A DNA stretch of 64,000 nucleotides from Actinomycetales bacterium (GTDB lineage: Bacteria > Actinomycetota > Actinomycetes > Actinomycetales > Dermatophilaceae), in contig PDRO01000004.1 in assembly GCA_002748155.1 (NCBI GenBank), positions 54,363-118,362 on the forward strand, in the 5' to 3' direction. Below the pieces are notes generated by a model. The model worked only from the letters and a program-made list of their open reading frames with translations, ran no database searches and had not been told where the DNA came from. Shown in pieces: positions 9,162 through 18,540 of the stretch (the stretch's first letter is position 1; every line of letters starts with the position of its first letter). The position numbers were made by a program, and so were the translations under genes.

Positions 9162-10610
9162 GTGCCCGAGCGACTGATCCTCGACCCGGAGCGTTGCTAT
9201 CGCGCCGCCCAGAGCCGGGATGCCCGATTCGACGGGTGGTTCATCGTCGCTGTACGCACCACCGGCATCTATTGCCGTCCCAGCTGCCCGGCGCTGACAC
9301 CGAAACGCGAGAACGTCGAGTTCTACCCGACGGCCGCAGCCGCTCAGGCGCATGGATTCCGGGCCTGTCGGCGCTGTCGTCCGGACGCCGCACCGGGCTC
9401 GCCGGAGTGGGATGCCCGAGGTGATCTGGTGGCCCGGGCGATGAGGTTGCTCGGTGACGGGGTCGTCGACCGCGAGGGCGTTTCCGGCCTGGCCGCCCGC
9501 CTGGGGTATAGCGAGCGGCACCTGAATCGGCTGCTCACCGAGCAGCTCGGTGCCGGGCCGGTGGCGTTGGCCCGGGCACAACGTGCTCAAACCGCCCGGA
9601 CCTTGATCGAGACCACCGAGCTGCGCCTGACCGACATCGCCTTCGCCGCCGGCTTCGGCAGCGTGCGCCAGTTCAACGACACCATCCGGGCCGTGTTCGC
9701 GGAGGCGCCGCGTGACATGCGTCGACATGCTGGTCGCACCGGTGCGCAGGCAGCCGGCAGTGTCGCCGTGCGTCTGGCTGCCCGGGCACCGTTCGACGCC
9801 GTCGGCGTGCTCGGCTTCCTCGGGCAGCGAGCGGTGCCCGGAGTCGAGACCTGGGACGGCGCTTCCCTGGCCCGGACACTGGTCCTGCCGCACGGGCACG
9901 GCACGGTGACTCTGGCCGCCGATCCGCCCACTGGGGTGCGGGCTAGCTTTCGGCTTGCCGATTGGCGGGATCTGGCTCCGGCTATCGCTCGGGTGCGTCG
10001 GCTGCTCGACCTCGACGCTGATCCGGTCGCGGTGCATGGCGTGCTCGAGCCCGACCCGGCGCTGGGCCGGCTCGCGCGGCAGCGCCCGTGGCTGCGGGCC
10101 GCCGGTTCGGTCGATCCCGAGGAGACGCTGATGCGCGCGATCCTCGGTCAATGGGTCAGCGTTGCCGGAGCACGTCGAGCCGCTGCCGAGCTGGTCGAGC
10201 AGCACGGTGACCCACTCGGAGTTGCCCATCCCACACTGACCCGGGTCTTCCCGCCCCTGGCTCGCCTGAGTAACTCATCGACGACGCCCGAACCTGTCGA
10301 GCTACCGGTCGGTGGAATCCGTGGCCTGGCTCTGCGCTCGGCCGCGCGGGGGGTCGCCGACGGCCACCTCGTGCTCGATCCCGGCATCGACCGAGCCGCC
10401 GCCCGCACGCAACTGCTCGCGGTGCCGGGAATCGGACCGTGGACGGCGGCATACGTGCTCATGCGCGGGCTCGGTGACCCGGATGTCTTCCTCGACACCG
10501 ACCATGGAGTGCGCCGGGCGCTTGCCGCGGCCGATCTCGACCCGGGCGCTGCGTCCCGCTGGCGGCCCTGGCGCAGCTATGCCGTCCATCACCTGTGGGC
10601 CTCGTTGTGA
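9162..10610 (+). CDS. Ada-regulatory/AraC/AlkA fusion: methyl-sensing activator and 3-methyladenine DNA glycosylase
   Basis: Three-part 482-residue protein. Residues 1-75 form the Ada zinc-binding methylphosphotriester sensor with cysteines C38, C42, C69 and C72 (YCRPSC, CRRCRPD); C38 is the expected methyl acceptor. Residues about 85-185 are an AraC-type double HTH. The rest is an AlkA-like HhH-GPD glycosylase with GIGPWTAAYVLMRG and the catalytic aspartate in TDHGVRRAL. Activation by methylated DNA would switch on repair genes. The start is GTG 9162: the nearby ATGs at 9151 and 9154 are out of frame, and GGAGG (9144-9148) is 13 nt away. ogt follows at once. This architecture matches the mycobacterial AdaA-AlkA type. 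Confidence 0.92.
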   Translation: MPERLILDPERCYRAAQSRDARFDGWFIVAVRTTGIYCRPSCPALTPKRENVEFYPTAAAAQAHGFRACRRCRPDAAPGSPEWDARGDLVARAMRLLGDGVVDREGVSGLAARLGYSERHLNRLLTEQLGAGPVALARAQRAQTARTLIETTELRLTDIAFAAGFGSVRQFNDTIRAVFAEAPRDMRRHAGRTGAQAAGSVAVRLAARAPFDAVGVLGFLGQRAVPGVETWDGASLARTLVLPHGHGTVTLAADPPTGVRASFRLADWRDLAPAIARVRRLLDLDADPVAVHGVLEPDPALGRLARQRPWLRAAGSVDPEETLMRAILGQWVSVAGARRAAAELVEQHGDPLGVAHPTLTRVFPPLARLSNSSTTPEPVELPVGGIRGLALRSAARGVADGHLVLDPGIDRAAARTQLLAVPGIGPWTAAYVLMRGLGDPDVFLDTDHGVRRALAAADLDPGAASRWRPWRSYAVHHLWASL

Positions 10611-10622
10611 AGGAGTTCTGGC

Positions 10623-11210
10623 ATGACCGATGTCGAACGGGCTGACAGTCCGCGCTATTCGCGCGCCCACCTCGACACCCCGATCGGCACGCTGTCGATC
10701 GTGGCCCACGAGCGTGCCGTCGTCGCGATCACCTGGGACACCGAGGGGCCCGGCCGTGACCCGGCGGCCCACAACCCGGTGCAAGAACGCCTGCTCGGGG
10801 CCGGCGCCGGTGGTGTCGTGGATGTTCTGGATGTCGTGGACGTCGAAGCCCGTGAGCACCCTGTGCTGGCGGCGGCGTCGGCTCAACTGGCCGAGTACTT
10901 CGCCGGGGCCCGGACCACGTTCGAGCTGCCGTTGGATCCGGTCGGGACGGCATTCCAGCGGCAGGCTTGGGCGATGCTGGAGCGCATTCCCTACGGACGA
11001 ACGATCAGCTACGGCGAGCAGGCCGAAATGCTCGGTGACCGTAAGAAGGCGCGCGCGGTCGGTGCGGCCAACGGCGCGAATCCGATCCCGATCGTCGTGC
11101 CGTGCCACCGGGTGGTGAGCAGCACCGGGCAGTTGACCGGCTTCGCCGGCGGGTTGCGCACCAAGGCATGGCTGTTGGAGCACGAGCGAGCTCGATCAGG
11201 CAACCCATGA
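10623..11210 (+). CDS. ogt: Methylated-DNA--protein-cysteine S-methyltransferase
   Basis: Suicide repair protein that moves the methyl group from O6-methylguanine to its own cysteine. The 195-residue protein has the N-terminal ribonuclease-like domain, the DNA-binding helix region (IPYGRTISYGEQA), the asparagine-hinge stretch AVGAANGANP and the active site PCHRV (C161). AAGGAG (10610-10615) overlaps the stop of the upstream Ada-AlkA gene, so the two are an operon. A run of roughly 25 extra residues at 35-70 (acidic, valine-rich) is longer than in the E. coli protein. Confidence 0.93.
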   Translation: MTDVERADSPRYSRAHLDTPIGTLSIVAHERAVVAITWDTEGPGRDPAAHNPVQERLLGAGAGGVVDVLDVVDVEAREHPVLAAASAQLAEYFAGARTTFELPLDPVGTAFQRQAWAMLERIPYGRTISYGEQAEMLGDRKKARAVGAANGANPIPIVVPCHRVVSSTGQLTGFAGGLRTKAWLLEHERARSGNP

Positions 11211-11293
11211 TGGCCGGCACCCGGGCGACGGATCGAGATCGGTGACCCAGCCCGATCGGCCACCGGCGCCTCGCTGGATAGGACCGGGGGTGG

Positions 11294-11761
11294 TCAGGGG
11301 CACCAGAGATCGACGTGCTGCCGGTCGTCGGGGGCGAGCGAGGCGAGCAGCGCTGCGTCGAAAGTGGCCAGGACGCAGTCGTTACGGGCAGCTAGGTCGA
11401 CTAGGTGCAGGTCGGTCACTTGGCGACGCCCGGTGAGGACGCGCACGTCGATGGCGGCGTCGGTGAGGGCGGTGTCGTCGGTGATGGCGCGCCAGCCTGT
11501 ATGAGCGCGGATCGCCCTCAGCGTCGAGAGAGCTTCGTTCGCGGTGACCGGCCGACCGACGACCGCGGGTGTGAGCAAGAGCCGGACCAGCCCTGACTCC
11601 GTGACCGGTGTCGTGGCGAAGCCGCCCGTCAGGGCGGCGAAGGCGGTCAGGGCGACGTGATGATGGATGTGCTGATCCCAGATCAGGGCCAGCAGCACGT
11701 TGACGTCGAGCAGTCGTCGCTTGTCACGCCACGCCGGGTCGTGAGGTGACCGCCTACTCAT
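11294..11761 (-). CDS. vapC: PIN-domain ribonuclease toxin VapC
   Basis: PIN-domain toxin, 155 residues, expected to cleave RNA when released from its antitoxin. The acidic metal-binding set is visible: D19 in LLDVNVLL, E55 in TESGLVRL, D117/D122 in VTDLHLVDLA and D135 in TFDAAL. It overlaps the upstream antitoxin gene by 8 nt, typical of vapBC operons. The first 16 residues (basic, before LLDVNVLL) are longer than in most VapCs, so a later start is possible, but ATG 11761 keeps the coupling. Its RNA target cannot be read from sequence. Confidence 0.85.
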   Translation of the reverse strand: MSRRSPHDPAWRDKRRLLDVNVLLALIWDQHIHHHVALTAFAALTGGFATTPVTESGLVRLLLTPAVVGRPVTANEALSTLRAIRAHTGWRAITDDTALTDAAIDVRVLTGRRQVTDLHLVDLAARNDCVLATFDAALLASLAPDDRQHVDLWCP

Positions 11762-11978
11762 CGTCCCGGTAGCGGGCCACGAGATCGTCGGTCACGAGAT
11801 GGCCGGGAACTCCGTGCAAGACCGGCAGCCCGGCAGTGCCGGCCGTCGAGCTGGCCGGCGCCGACAACCCGACGAGAGCGAGGGCTGACACCGCCCGGCC
11901 GAGCGAGATGCCCTCGGCGCGTGCCTTGGCGCGAGCCGCACTGAGCACCACGTCATCGATGTCCAACGTCGTGCGCAT
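11754..11978 (-). CDS. vapB: Ribbon-helix-helix antitoxin VapB
   Basis: Small antitoxin (74 residues) beginning RTTLDIDDVVLSAARAKA, the ribbon-helix-helix strand and first helix that bind DNA as a dimer; the C-terminal tail would wrap VapC. Either GTG 11981 or ATG 11978 can start it. There is no Shine-Dalgarno sequence, but TATGAT (11985-11990 on this strand) lies 6 nt from ATG 11978, so the mRNA is probably leaderless from that ATG. VapBC complexes normally repress their own promoter. Confidence 0.8.
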   Translation of the reverse strand: MRTTLDIDDVVLSAARAKARAEGISLGRAVSALALVGLSAPASSTAGTAGLPVLHGVPGHLVTDDLVARYRDDE

Positions 11979-12016
11979 CACGCAATCATAGCATCAGCGC
12001 ATCAACGGGTAACCCG
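11975..12016 (-). promoter_or_regulatory. vapBC promoter with repeated GCATCA words
   Basis: Reading on the minus strand, the -10 box TATGAT covers 11990-11985 and a weak -35 (TTACCC) lies 16 nt further up. On the plus strand the word GCATCA occurs at 11975, 11991 and 11999, spacings of 16 and 8 nt, flanking the -10 box and the start codon. Regular spacing of a short word is what ribbon-helix-helix repressors bind, so this is a candidate operator. Confidence 0.5.
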
Positions 12017-12051
12017 GGACGGATGCCCCGGGGTGATCGGTGCGGTCAGGA

Positions 12052-14202
<2,151 letters not shown>

Positions 14203-14236
14203 GTCCCAGAGCCTAGAACGACACTACGGTGGGGAC
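14203..14236. promoter_or_regulatory. 34-bp back-to-back promoter of the second glgX and the ybjN-like gene
   Basis: Minus-strand -10 TAGGCT (14215-14210) sits 7 nt from ATG 14202; plus-strand -10 TACGGT (14225-14230) sits 6 nt from ATG 14237. Only 9 bp separate the two -10 boxes, so the two polymerase footprints must overlap. Confidence 0.5.
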
Positions 14237-14713
14237 ATGACCGATCCCACATCTCTGCCCAACTTCCCGCCCCCCGAGGACGAGCATCCCCTGCGCGGCC
14301 GGGTGTTGGACGTGGTGAAGGATCTCGGGATCAACCCCAACATCGACGCCGACGGGGATGTCGCCTTCTCACTCGGTGAACCGTCGCAACAGCTGTTCGT
14401 GCGCTGCCAGGACGGCGAGTTCCCGATCATGCGGGTGTTCGGGCAATGGCAGCTGGGCGCTCCCGTCTCGGAAGACCCGCTGGAGCGGTTGATGCGCTGC
14501 AATGACTTCACGCTGCAGCTGCACGTCGCCAAGGTCAACATCGCCGGAGGCAGCCTCGTGGTCAGCTGTGATCACCTCGTGCTGCCCGAGACCGACCTGT
14601 CGGAGTTGTTCAAGGTGACCGTCGATCTGATCCTGCAGGTCGTCGGGGCATGGTTCGGATCGTGGGACGAAGGGCGCAACGACGCGCCGGGATCTGGAGG
14701 TAACGATGAGTGA
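14237..14713 (+). CDS. YbjN domain-containing protein
   Basis: Product of 158 residues resembling actinobacterial YbjN-domain proteins, a secretion-chaperone-like fold. An acidic start is followed by DGDVAFSLGEPSQQLFVRCQDG and the conserved helix-strand unit ending in FKVTVDLILQVVGAWFGSW. Its molecular role is unknown. ATG 14237 is chosen over upstream in-frame codons because a TACGGT -10 box ends 6 nt before it. The 3' end overlaps the enoyl-CoA hydratase start by 8 nt, so the two are co-translated. Confidence 0.75.
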   Translation: MTDPTSLPNFPPPEDEHPLRGRVLDVVKDLGINPNIDADGDVAFSLGEPSQQLFVRCQDGEFPIMRVFGQWQLGAPVSEDPLERLMRCNDFTLQLHVAKVNIAGGSLVVSCDHLVLPETDLSELFKVTVDLILQVVGAWFGSWDEGRNDAPGSGGNDE

Positions 14714-15485
14714 GCTGGCACGACTGGAAGTCGCCGAGGGGATCGGGACCATTCGGCTGGACCGTCCGAAGATGAATGCGTTGAACATCGCGTTGCAGAA
14801 CGACATCCGGGCCTGCGCCGAGGAGGCCGCCGACCGCGACGACGTCAAAGCGGTGGTCGTCTACGGCGGCGAGAAGGTGTTCGCGGCCGGCGCCGACATC
14901 AAGGAGATGCAGCCGATGTCCTACGGCGACATGGCCAAGGCCGTCGGTGGGCTGCACGCCTATGTCACCGCGGTGTCCCGGATCCCCAAGCCGACCGTCG
15001 CCGCGATCACCGGCTATGCCCTCGGCGGGGGGTGCGAGTTGGCCCTGTCGTGCGACTTCCGGGTGTGCGGTGAGTCGGCCCAGCTCGGCCAGCCCGAGGT
15101 GCTGCTCGGGGTGATCCCCGGCATGGGCGGCACCCAGCGGTTGGCCCGTCTGGTCGGCCCGACCCGGGCCAAGGATCTGTGCTTCTCGGGCCGCTTCGTC
15201 AAATCCGACGAGGCGCTGCGGATCGGGCTGGTCGACAAGGTGGTTCCGGACGACCAGGTGTATGCCGCGAGCGTCGCGTGGATGCGCAGCTTTGCCGGGG
15301 GTGCCTCGATGGCGATCGCCGCGATGAAGGACGCCATCGACCGGGGCAGCGAGATGGATTTGGAAAGCGGTCTGGCCCTGGAGCGGTCGCTGTTCACCGG
15401 GATGTTCGCCACCGAAGACCGCAGCATCGGGATGACCTCGTTCATGGAGCACGGGCCCGGCAAAGCAAGCTTCACCGGCCGCTAG
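14706..15485 (+). CDS. Enoyl-CoA hydratase (crotonase family)
   Basis: Crotonase-fold enzyme of 259 residues that adds water to 2-enoyl-CoA. The oxyanion-hole segment FAAGADIKEM (59-68) and the motif ALGGGCELALSCDFRV carry the first catalytic glutamate, E111; the second is E131 in GQPEVLLGVIPGMGG. Both acids of true hydratases are present, which argues against a dehalogenase or isomerase role. GGAGG lies 7 nt before ATG 14706. It overlaps the ybjN-like gene and is followed after 7 nt by the SRPBCC/YqfO-like fusion gene. Confidence 0.92.
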   Translation: MSELARLEVAEGIGTIRLDRPKMNALNIALQNDIRACAEEAADRDDVKAVVVYGGEKVFAAGADIKEMQPMSYGDMAKAVGGLHAYVTAVSRIPKPTVAAITGYALGGGCELALSCDFRVCGESAQLGQPEVLLGVIPGMGGTQRLARLVGPTRAKDLCFSGRFVKSDEALRIGLVDKVVPDDQVYAASVAWMRSFAGGASMAIAAMKDAIDRGSEMDLESGLALERSLFTGMFATEDRSIGMTSFMEHGPGKASFTGR

Positions 15486-15492
15486 ACCCGAC

Positions 15493-16554
15493 ATGGGTGC
15501 GAAGGGCGAGCCGACCGAGCCCGCGGCATACGAAGAGACCTACGAGCTGGTCCTGCCGGGGGTGCGTCCCCAGCAGGCCTTCGATGCGTGGGTCGAAGGG
15601 ATCGCGTGCTGGTGGGATCGGGCCCCCGGAGAGCCTGGCTCGTTGGGCGGGATGGTCATCGAACCTCGTTTAGGGGGTGGTGTCGGCCTGCGGGTCGGCG
15701 GCTACACCTACCCGTGGGGTGAGGTGACCCGCTGGGAGCCCGGTCGCGCCTTGGCCCACACCACGGCGCCCCACGACGGGCGCCCCAGCGAGCAGATCAC
15801 CGTCGACTTTTTCCCCGAGGGCGACGGCACCTTGGTGCGCCTCGGCGGCGGAGCCGTGGCCGAGCTCGACACCCAGGGCCGCTCCGGACATGTGTGGGCC
15901 ACCGTGCTGGCCCGGTATGCGGCATACACGCTGCGGGATGTGCCCGACCCGGACGGGCCTTCGACGCTGCGCCGGGCGGTCGCCGGGATCCGCAGACTCG
16001 GGCCATCCGATGCGCGCGGGTCGCTCGGGGCGCTCGGGCAATACGGGTCATTGCTCCCGTTCAGTGACCTCGGACCCTACGGTCTGCTCGTGCCGCTCGC
16101 GCTCAAAGATGTCCTGGCATCACTATTGCGTCGTGGTGGCCTGCTCGGTGAGACCGATACGCCCGAGGCACCCGAGCAGTCCGACGTGCTGGAGGATTCC
16201 GAGGCACCTGAGGCACGCGAGGTGCCTGAGGCTGCGGAAGCCGAGCGGCTCGACGTACTCGTCGTCTACTGCCCGGTCGAGGCGACCCAGCAAGTGCTCG
16301 CCGCGCTGTTCGCCGCCGGCGCGGGGGTGATCGGCGACTACCAGGAGTGTGCTTTCGTCAGCCGGGGCACCGGGCAGTTCCGTCCGGTGCGGCAGGCCCG
16401 CCCGAGCGTGGGTCGGGTCGGCGAGCGTGAGCAGGTCGACGAGGACCGGGTCGAGCTGACGGTGCGCCGCCGCCTGGTGCCGGCCGTGGTCGCCGCCCTT
16501 CGGCAGGCGCATCCCTATGAGGAGCCGGCCTTCCACGTGCTGCGGACCGGGTGA
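15493..16554 (+). CDS. SRPBCC-domain protein fused to a YqfO/NIF3-insert-like (PII-like) domain
   Basis: Product of 353 residues with two recognisable parts. Residues 10-150 look like an AHSA1/SRPBCC ligand-binding fold (YELVLPGVRPQQAFDAWVEG, LGGGVGLRVGGYTYPWGEVTRWEPGR is split across its strands). A proline/glutamate-rich linker (about 205-250) follows. Residues 253-353 match the stand-alone YqfO-like domain: CPVEATQQVLAALFAAGAG, GDYQECAFVSRGTGQF and the hallmark AHPYEEPAFHV. The SRPBCC part suggests a small hydrophobic ligand; YqfO domains have a PII/CutA-like fold of unknown role. I do not know this fusion. It is the third gene of the ybjN-ech unit. Confidence 0.7.
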   Translation: MGAKGEPTEPAAYEETYELVLPGVRPQQAFDAWVEGIACWWDRAPGEPGSLGGMVIEPRLGGGVGLRVGGYTYPWGEVTRWEPGRALAHTTAPHDGRPSEQITVDFFPEGDGTLVRLGGGAVAELDTQGRSGHVWATVLARYAAYTLRDVPDPDGPSTLRRAVAGIRRLGPSDARGSLGALGQYGSLLPFSDLGPYGLLVPLALKDVLASLLRRGGLLGETDTPEAPEQSDVLEDSEAPEAREVPEAAEAERLDVLVVYCPVEATQQVLAALFAAGAGVIGDYQECAFVSRGTGQFRPVRQARPSVGRVGEREQVDEDRVELTVRRRLVPAVVAALRQAHPYEEPAFHVLRTG

Positions 16555-16626
16555 TTCGCTCCGGTCGAGCAGACCGGGCCGGGGACGGAGTCGTCAGCAG
16601 TGACCGAAGTGTGATCTGCTCGGGGA

Positions 16627-18540
16627 GTGACTCATCAGCCGATCCCTGAGGCGTCTTCGCGCGCGACCGACACCTTCCAGGTCGACCTGCGCGGGATCGT
16701 CGACCTGCTCAGCCACCACCTCTACTCCAGCCCTCGCGTTTACCTGCGCGAGCTGGTGCAGAACGCTGTCGACGCCATCACCGCCCGCGCCGAGCTCGAA
16801 CCCGACTGCCCCCACGAGATCGAGATCGTGCCGGCTGACGTGGCGCCGGACGGCTGCCTGCACATCCGGGATACCGGGATCGGGTTGGACGAGGCAAGTA
16901 TCCGCGACGTGCTGGCGACGATCGGGGCATCCAGCAAACGCGACGAGTTGGGCTTCTCCCGGGAGAGCTTCCTCGGGCAGTTCGGGATCGGCCTGCTGTC
17001 TTGCTTCCTGGTCACCGACCGGATCCGGTTGTCGACCCGACGCGTCGGCGACGAGTCGACCTGGAGGTGGGTGGGGCACGCCGACGGCACGTATGCCGTG
17101 TCACTGGTCGCCCCCGATGATCCCGAGCATCGGCAGCAGCCGGGCACCGAGGTCGTCATCTCCCCACGCCGGTCGGCGGACTCCGAAGATCCGGCTGCTG
17201 GGCTGCTCGGTGAGCTCTCGGTGCGCACGCTGATCGAGGACTACGCGGCCTACCTGCCGGTGTCGATCAGTGTCACCGGAGCCGATGGGCCCGCTCAGCT
17301 GGCCGGGCGACGATTCTCCTGGGAAGACCCCGCGCTCACCGGTACGGACCGGCAACGCGTCGCGCGCGGTCTGGCCGTCGAACTGTTCGGCTTCGAGCCA
17401 CTCGATGTCATCGAGCTGTCCGACACGGTGTCCGGCGTCCGCGGCATGGCGTTCGTGCCACCGGCGCCTGCCGGTAGTCGCGCAGCACACCGGGTCTATG
17501 CCCGGCGGATGCTCGTCGGCGACTCGGTCACCGGCATTCTGCCGGACTGGGCGTTCTTCGTCCGTGCGGTCATCGACGGCGATCGTCTCGATCTCACTGC
17601 CTCTCGAGAGTCACTGCAAGACGGTGAAGCGCTCGGTGAGGTGCGTGACCGGCTCGGGGCGTCGTTGCGCCGCTGGCTGTCCCGCACCGCCGCCACCGAC
17701 CCGGGTCGGATCCGCCGCTTCCTCGCCGTGCATCATCTCGGAGCCAAGGCGATGGCCGCCGAAGACGACGAGATGCTGGAGATCGTCGCCGAGTTGCTCA
17801 CCTGGGAGACCACCCGGGGCCAGTTGTCGCTCGCCGATGTCGCCGCATTGCCGGGTGGGTCGGTCATCACGTATGCCGAGTCGGTCGAGGACTTCCGCCA
17901 GATCGCCCCACTCGCGCAGGTGCTCGACCTCACGGTGCTCAACGCCGGGTATGCCTACGACGCAGCGATCCTGCGCCGATGGCTGGCCCGCCACCCCGAA
18001 ACCGACTCCCGCCGGCTTGTGCCCAGTGAGCTCACGGCTCGTTTCGACGAGCTGACACCGGCCGAGGCCACGGCATACGAAAGCCTGCTTGAGGTCGCCG
18101 GCGAGGTGCTGGCTCGAGCCGGGGTCAGCCCACGGGTGCGCCGCTTCGCCCCGGCTCAGATGCACGCCGTGCTGCTCGTCGACCGATCGGCACGCCATGA
18201 GCGTGATCGCACCGAGGTGCTCGACAGCCTCGGCGACGGGCCGTGGGGACAGCTGCTCGGCGCTGTGGCGAAACCCGCGGGCAGTCCGGTGTTCGTGCTC
18301 AATGCCGAGAACCTCGATGTGCGGCGACTGGCCGATTCGCGCGACCGGGACTTGCAACGGGTCGTCGTCGAAGCCCTGTATGGGCATGCCCTGGTCGCCG
18401 GGCATCACCCGTTGCGTGCCTTCGACAGTGCGCTCGTCGCTCGGGCGCTGCCGACGCTCATCGAACGGACTCTCGACGCGGCTGCCGGAGCCCCGGGCAG
18501 CCCGGGTGCCGACTCCGGCGACGGGGGGTGGCGCCGATGA
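16627..18540 (+). CDS. HSP90 family ATPase (HtpG paralogue)
   Basis: GHKL ATPase of 637 residues, a diverged HtpG. The N-terminal nucleotide site is intact: E42 and N46 in LRELVQNAVDA, D82 and the glycines of RDTGIGLD, and GQFGIGL at 117-123. The middle-domain arginine loop is TASRESLQ, and the C-terminal part keeps a dimerisation-like helix bundle. It therefore should bind ATP and act as a molecular clamp. The start is GTG 16627. The downstream gene begins inside its stop (ATGA), so the two proteins are made together, and this pair rather than canonical HtpG is the likely working unit. Its client is unknown. Confidence 0.85.
   Translation: MTHQPIPEASSRATDTFQVDLRGIVDLLSHHLYSSPRVYLRELVQNAVDAITARAELEPDCPHEIEIVPADVAPDGCLHIRDTGIGLDEASIRDVLATIGASSKRDELGFSRESFLGQFGIGLLSCFLVTDRIRLSTRRVGDESTWRWVGHADGTYAVSLVAPDDPEHRQQPGTEVVISPRRSADSEDPAAGLLGELSVRTLIEDYAAYLPVSISVTGADGPAQLAGRRFSWEDPALTGTDRQRVARGLAVELFGFEPLDVIELSDTVSGVRGMAFVPPAPAGSRAAHRVYARRMLVGDSVTGILPDWAFFVRAVIDGDRLDLTASRESLQDGEALGEVRDRLGASLRRWLSRTAATDPGRIRRFLAVHHLGAKAMAAEDDEMLEIVAELLTWETTRGQLSLADVAALPGGSVITYAESVEDFRQIAPLAQVLDLTVLNAGYAYDAAILRRWLARHPETDSRRLVPSELTARFDELTPAEATAYESLLEVAGEVLARAGVSPRVRRFAPAQMHAVLLVDRSARHERDRTEVLDSLGDGPWGQLLGAVAKPAGSPVFVLNAENLDVRRLADSRDRDLQRVVVEALYGHALVAGHHPLRAFDSALVARALPTLIERTLDAAAGAPGSPGADSGDGGWRR

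Noticed and set aside
8766..10229. 487-codon open frame on the minus strand
   Set aside because: Covers treZ and the Ada-AlkA gene in antisense.
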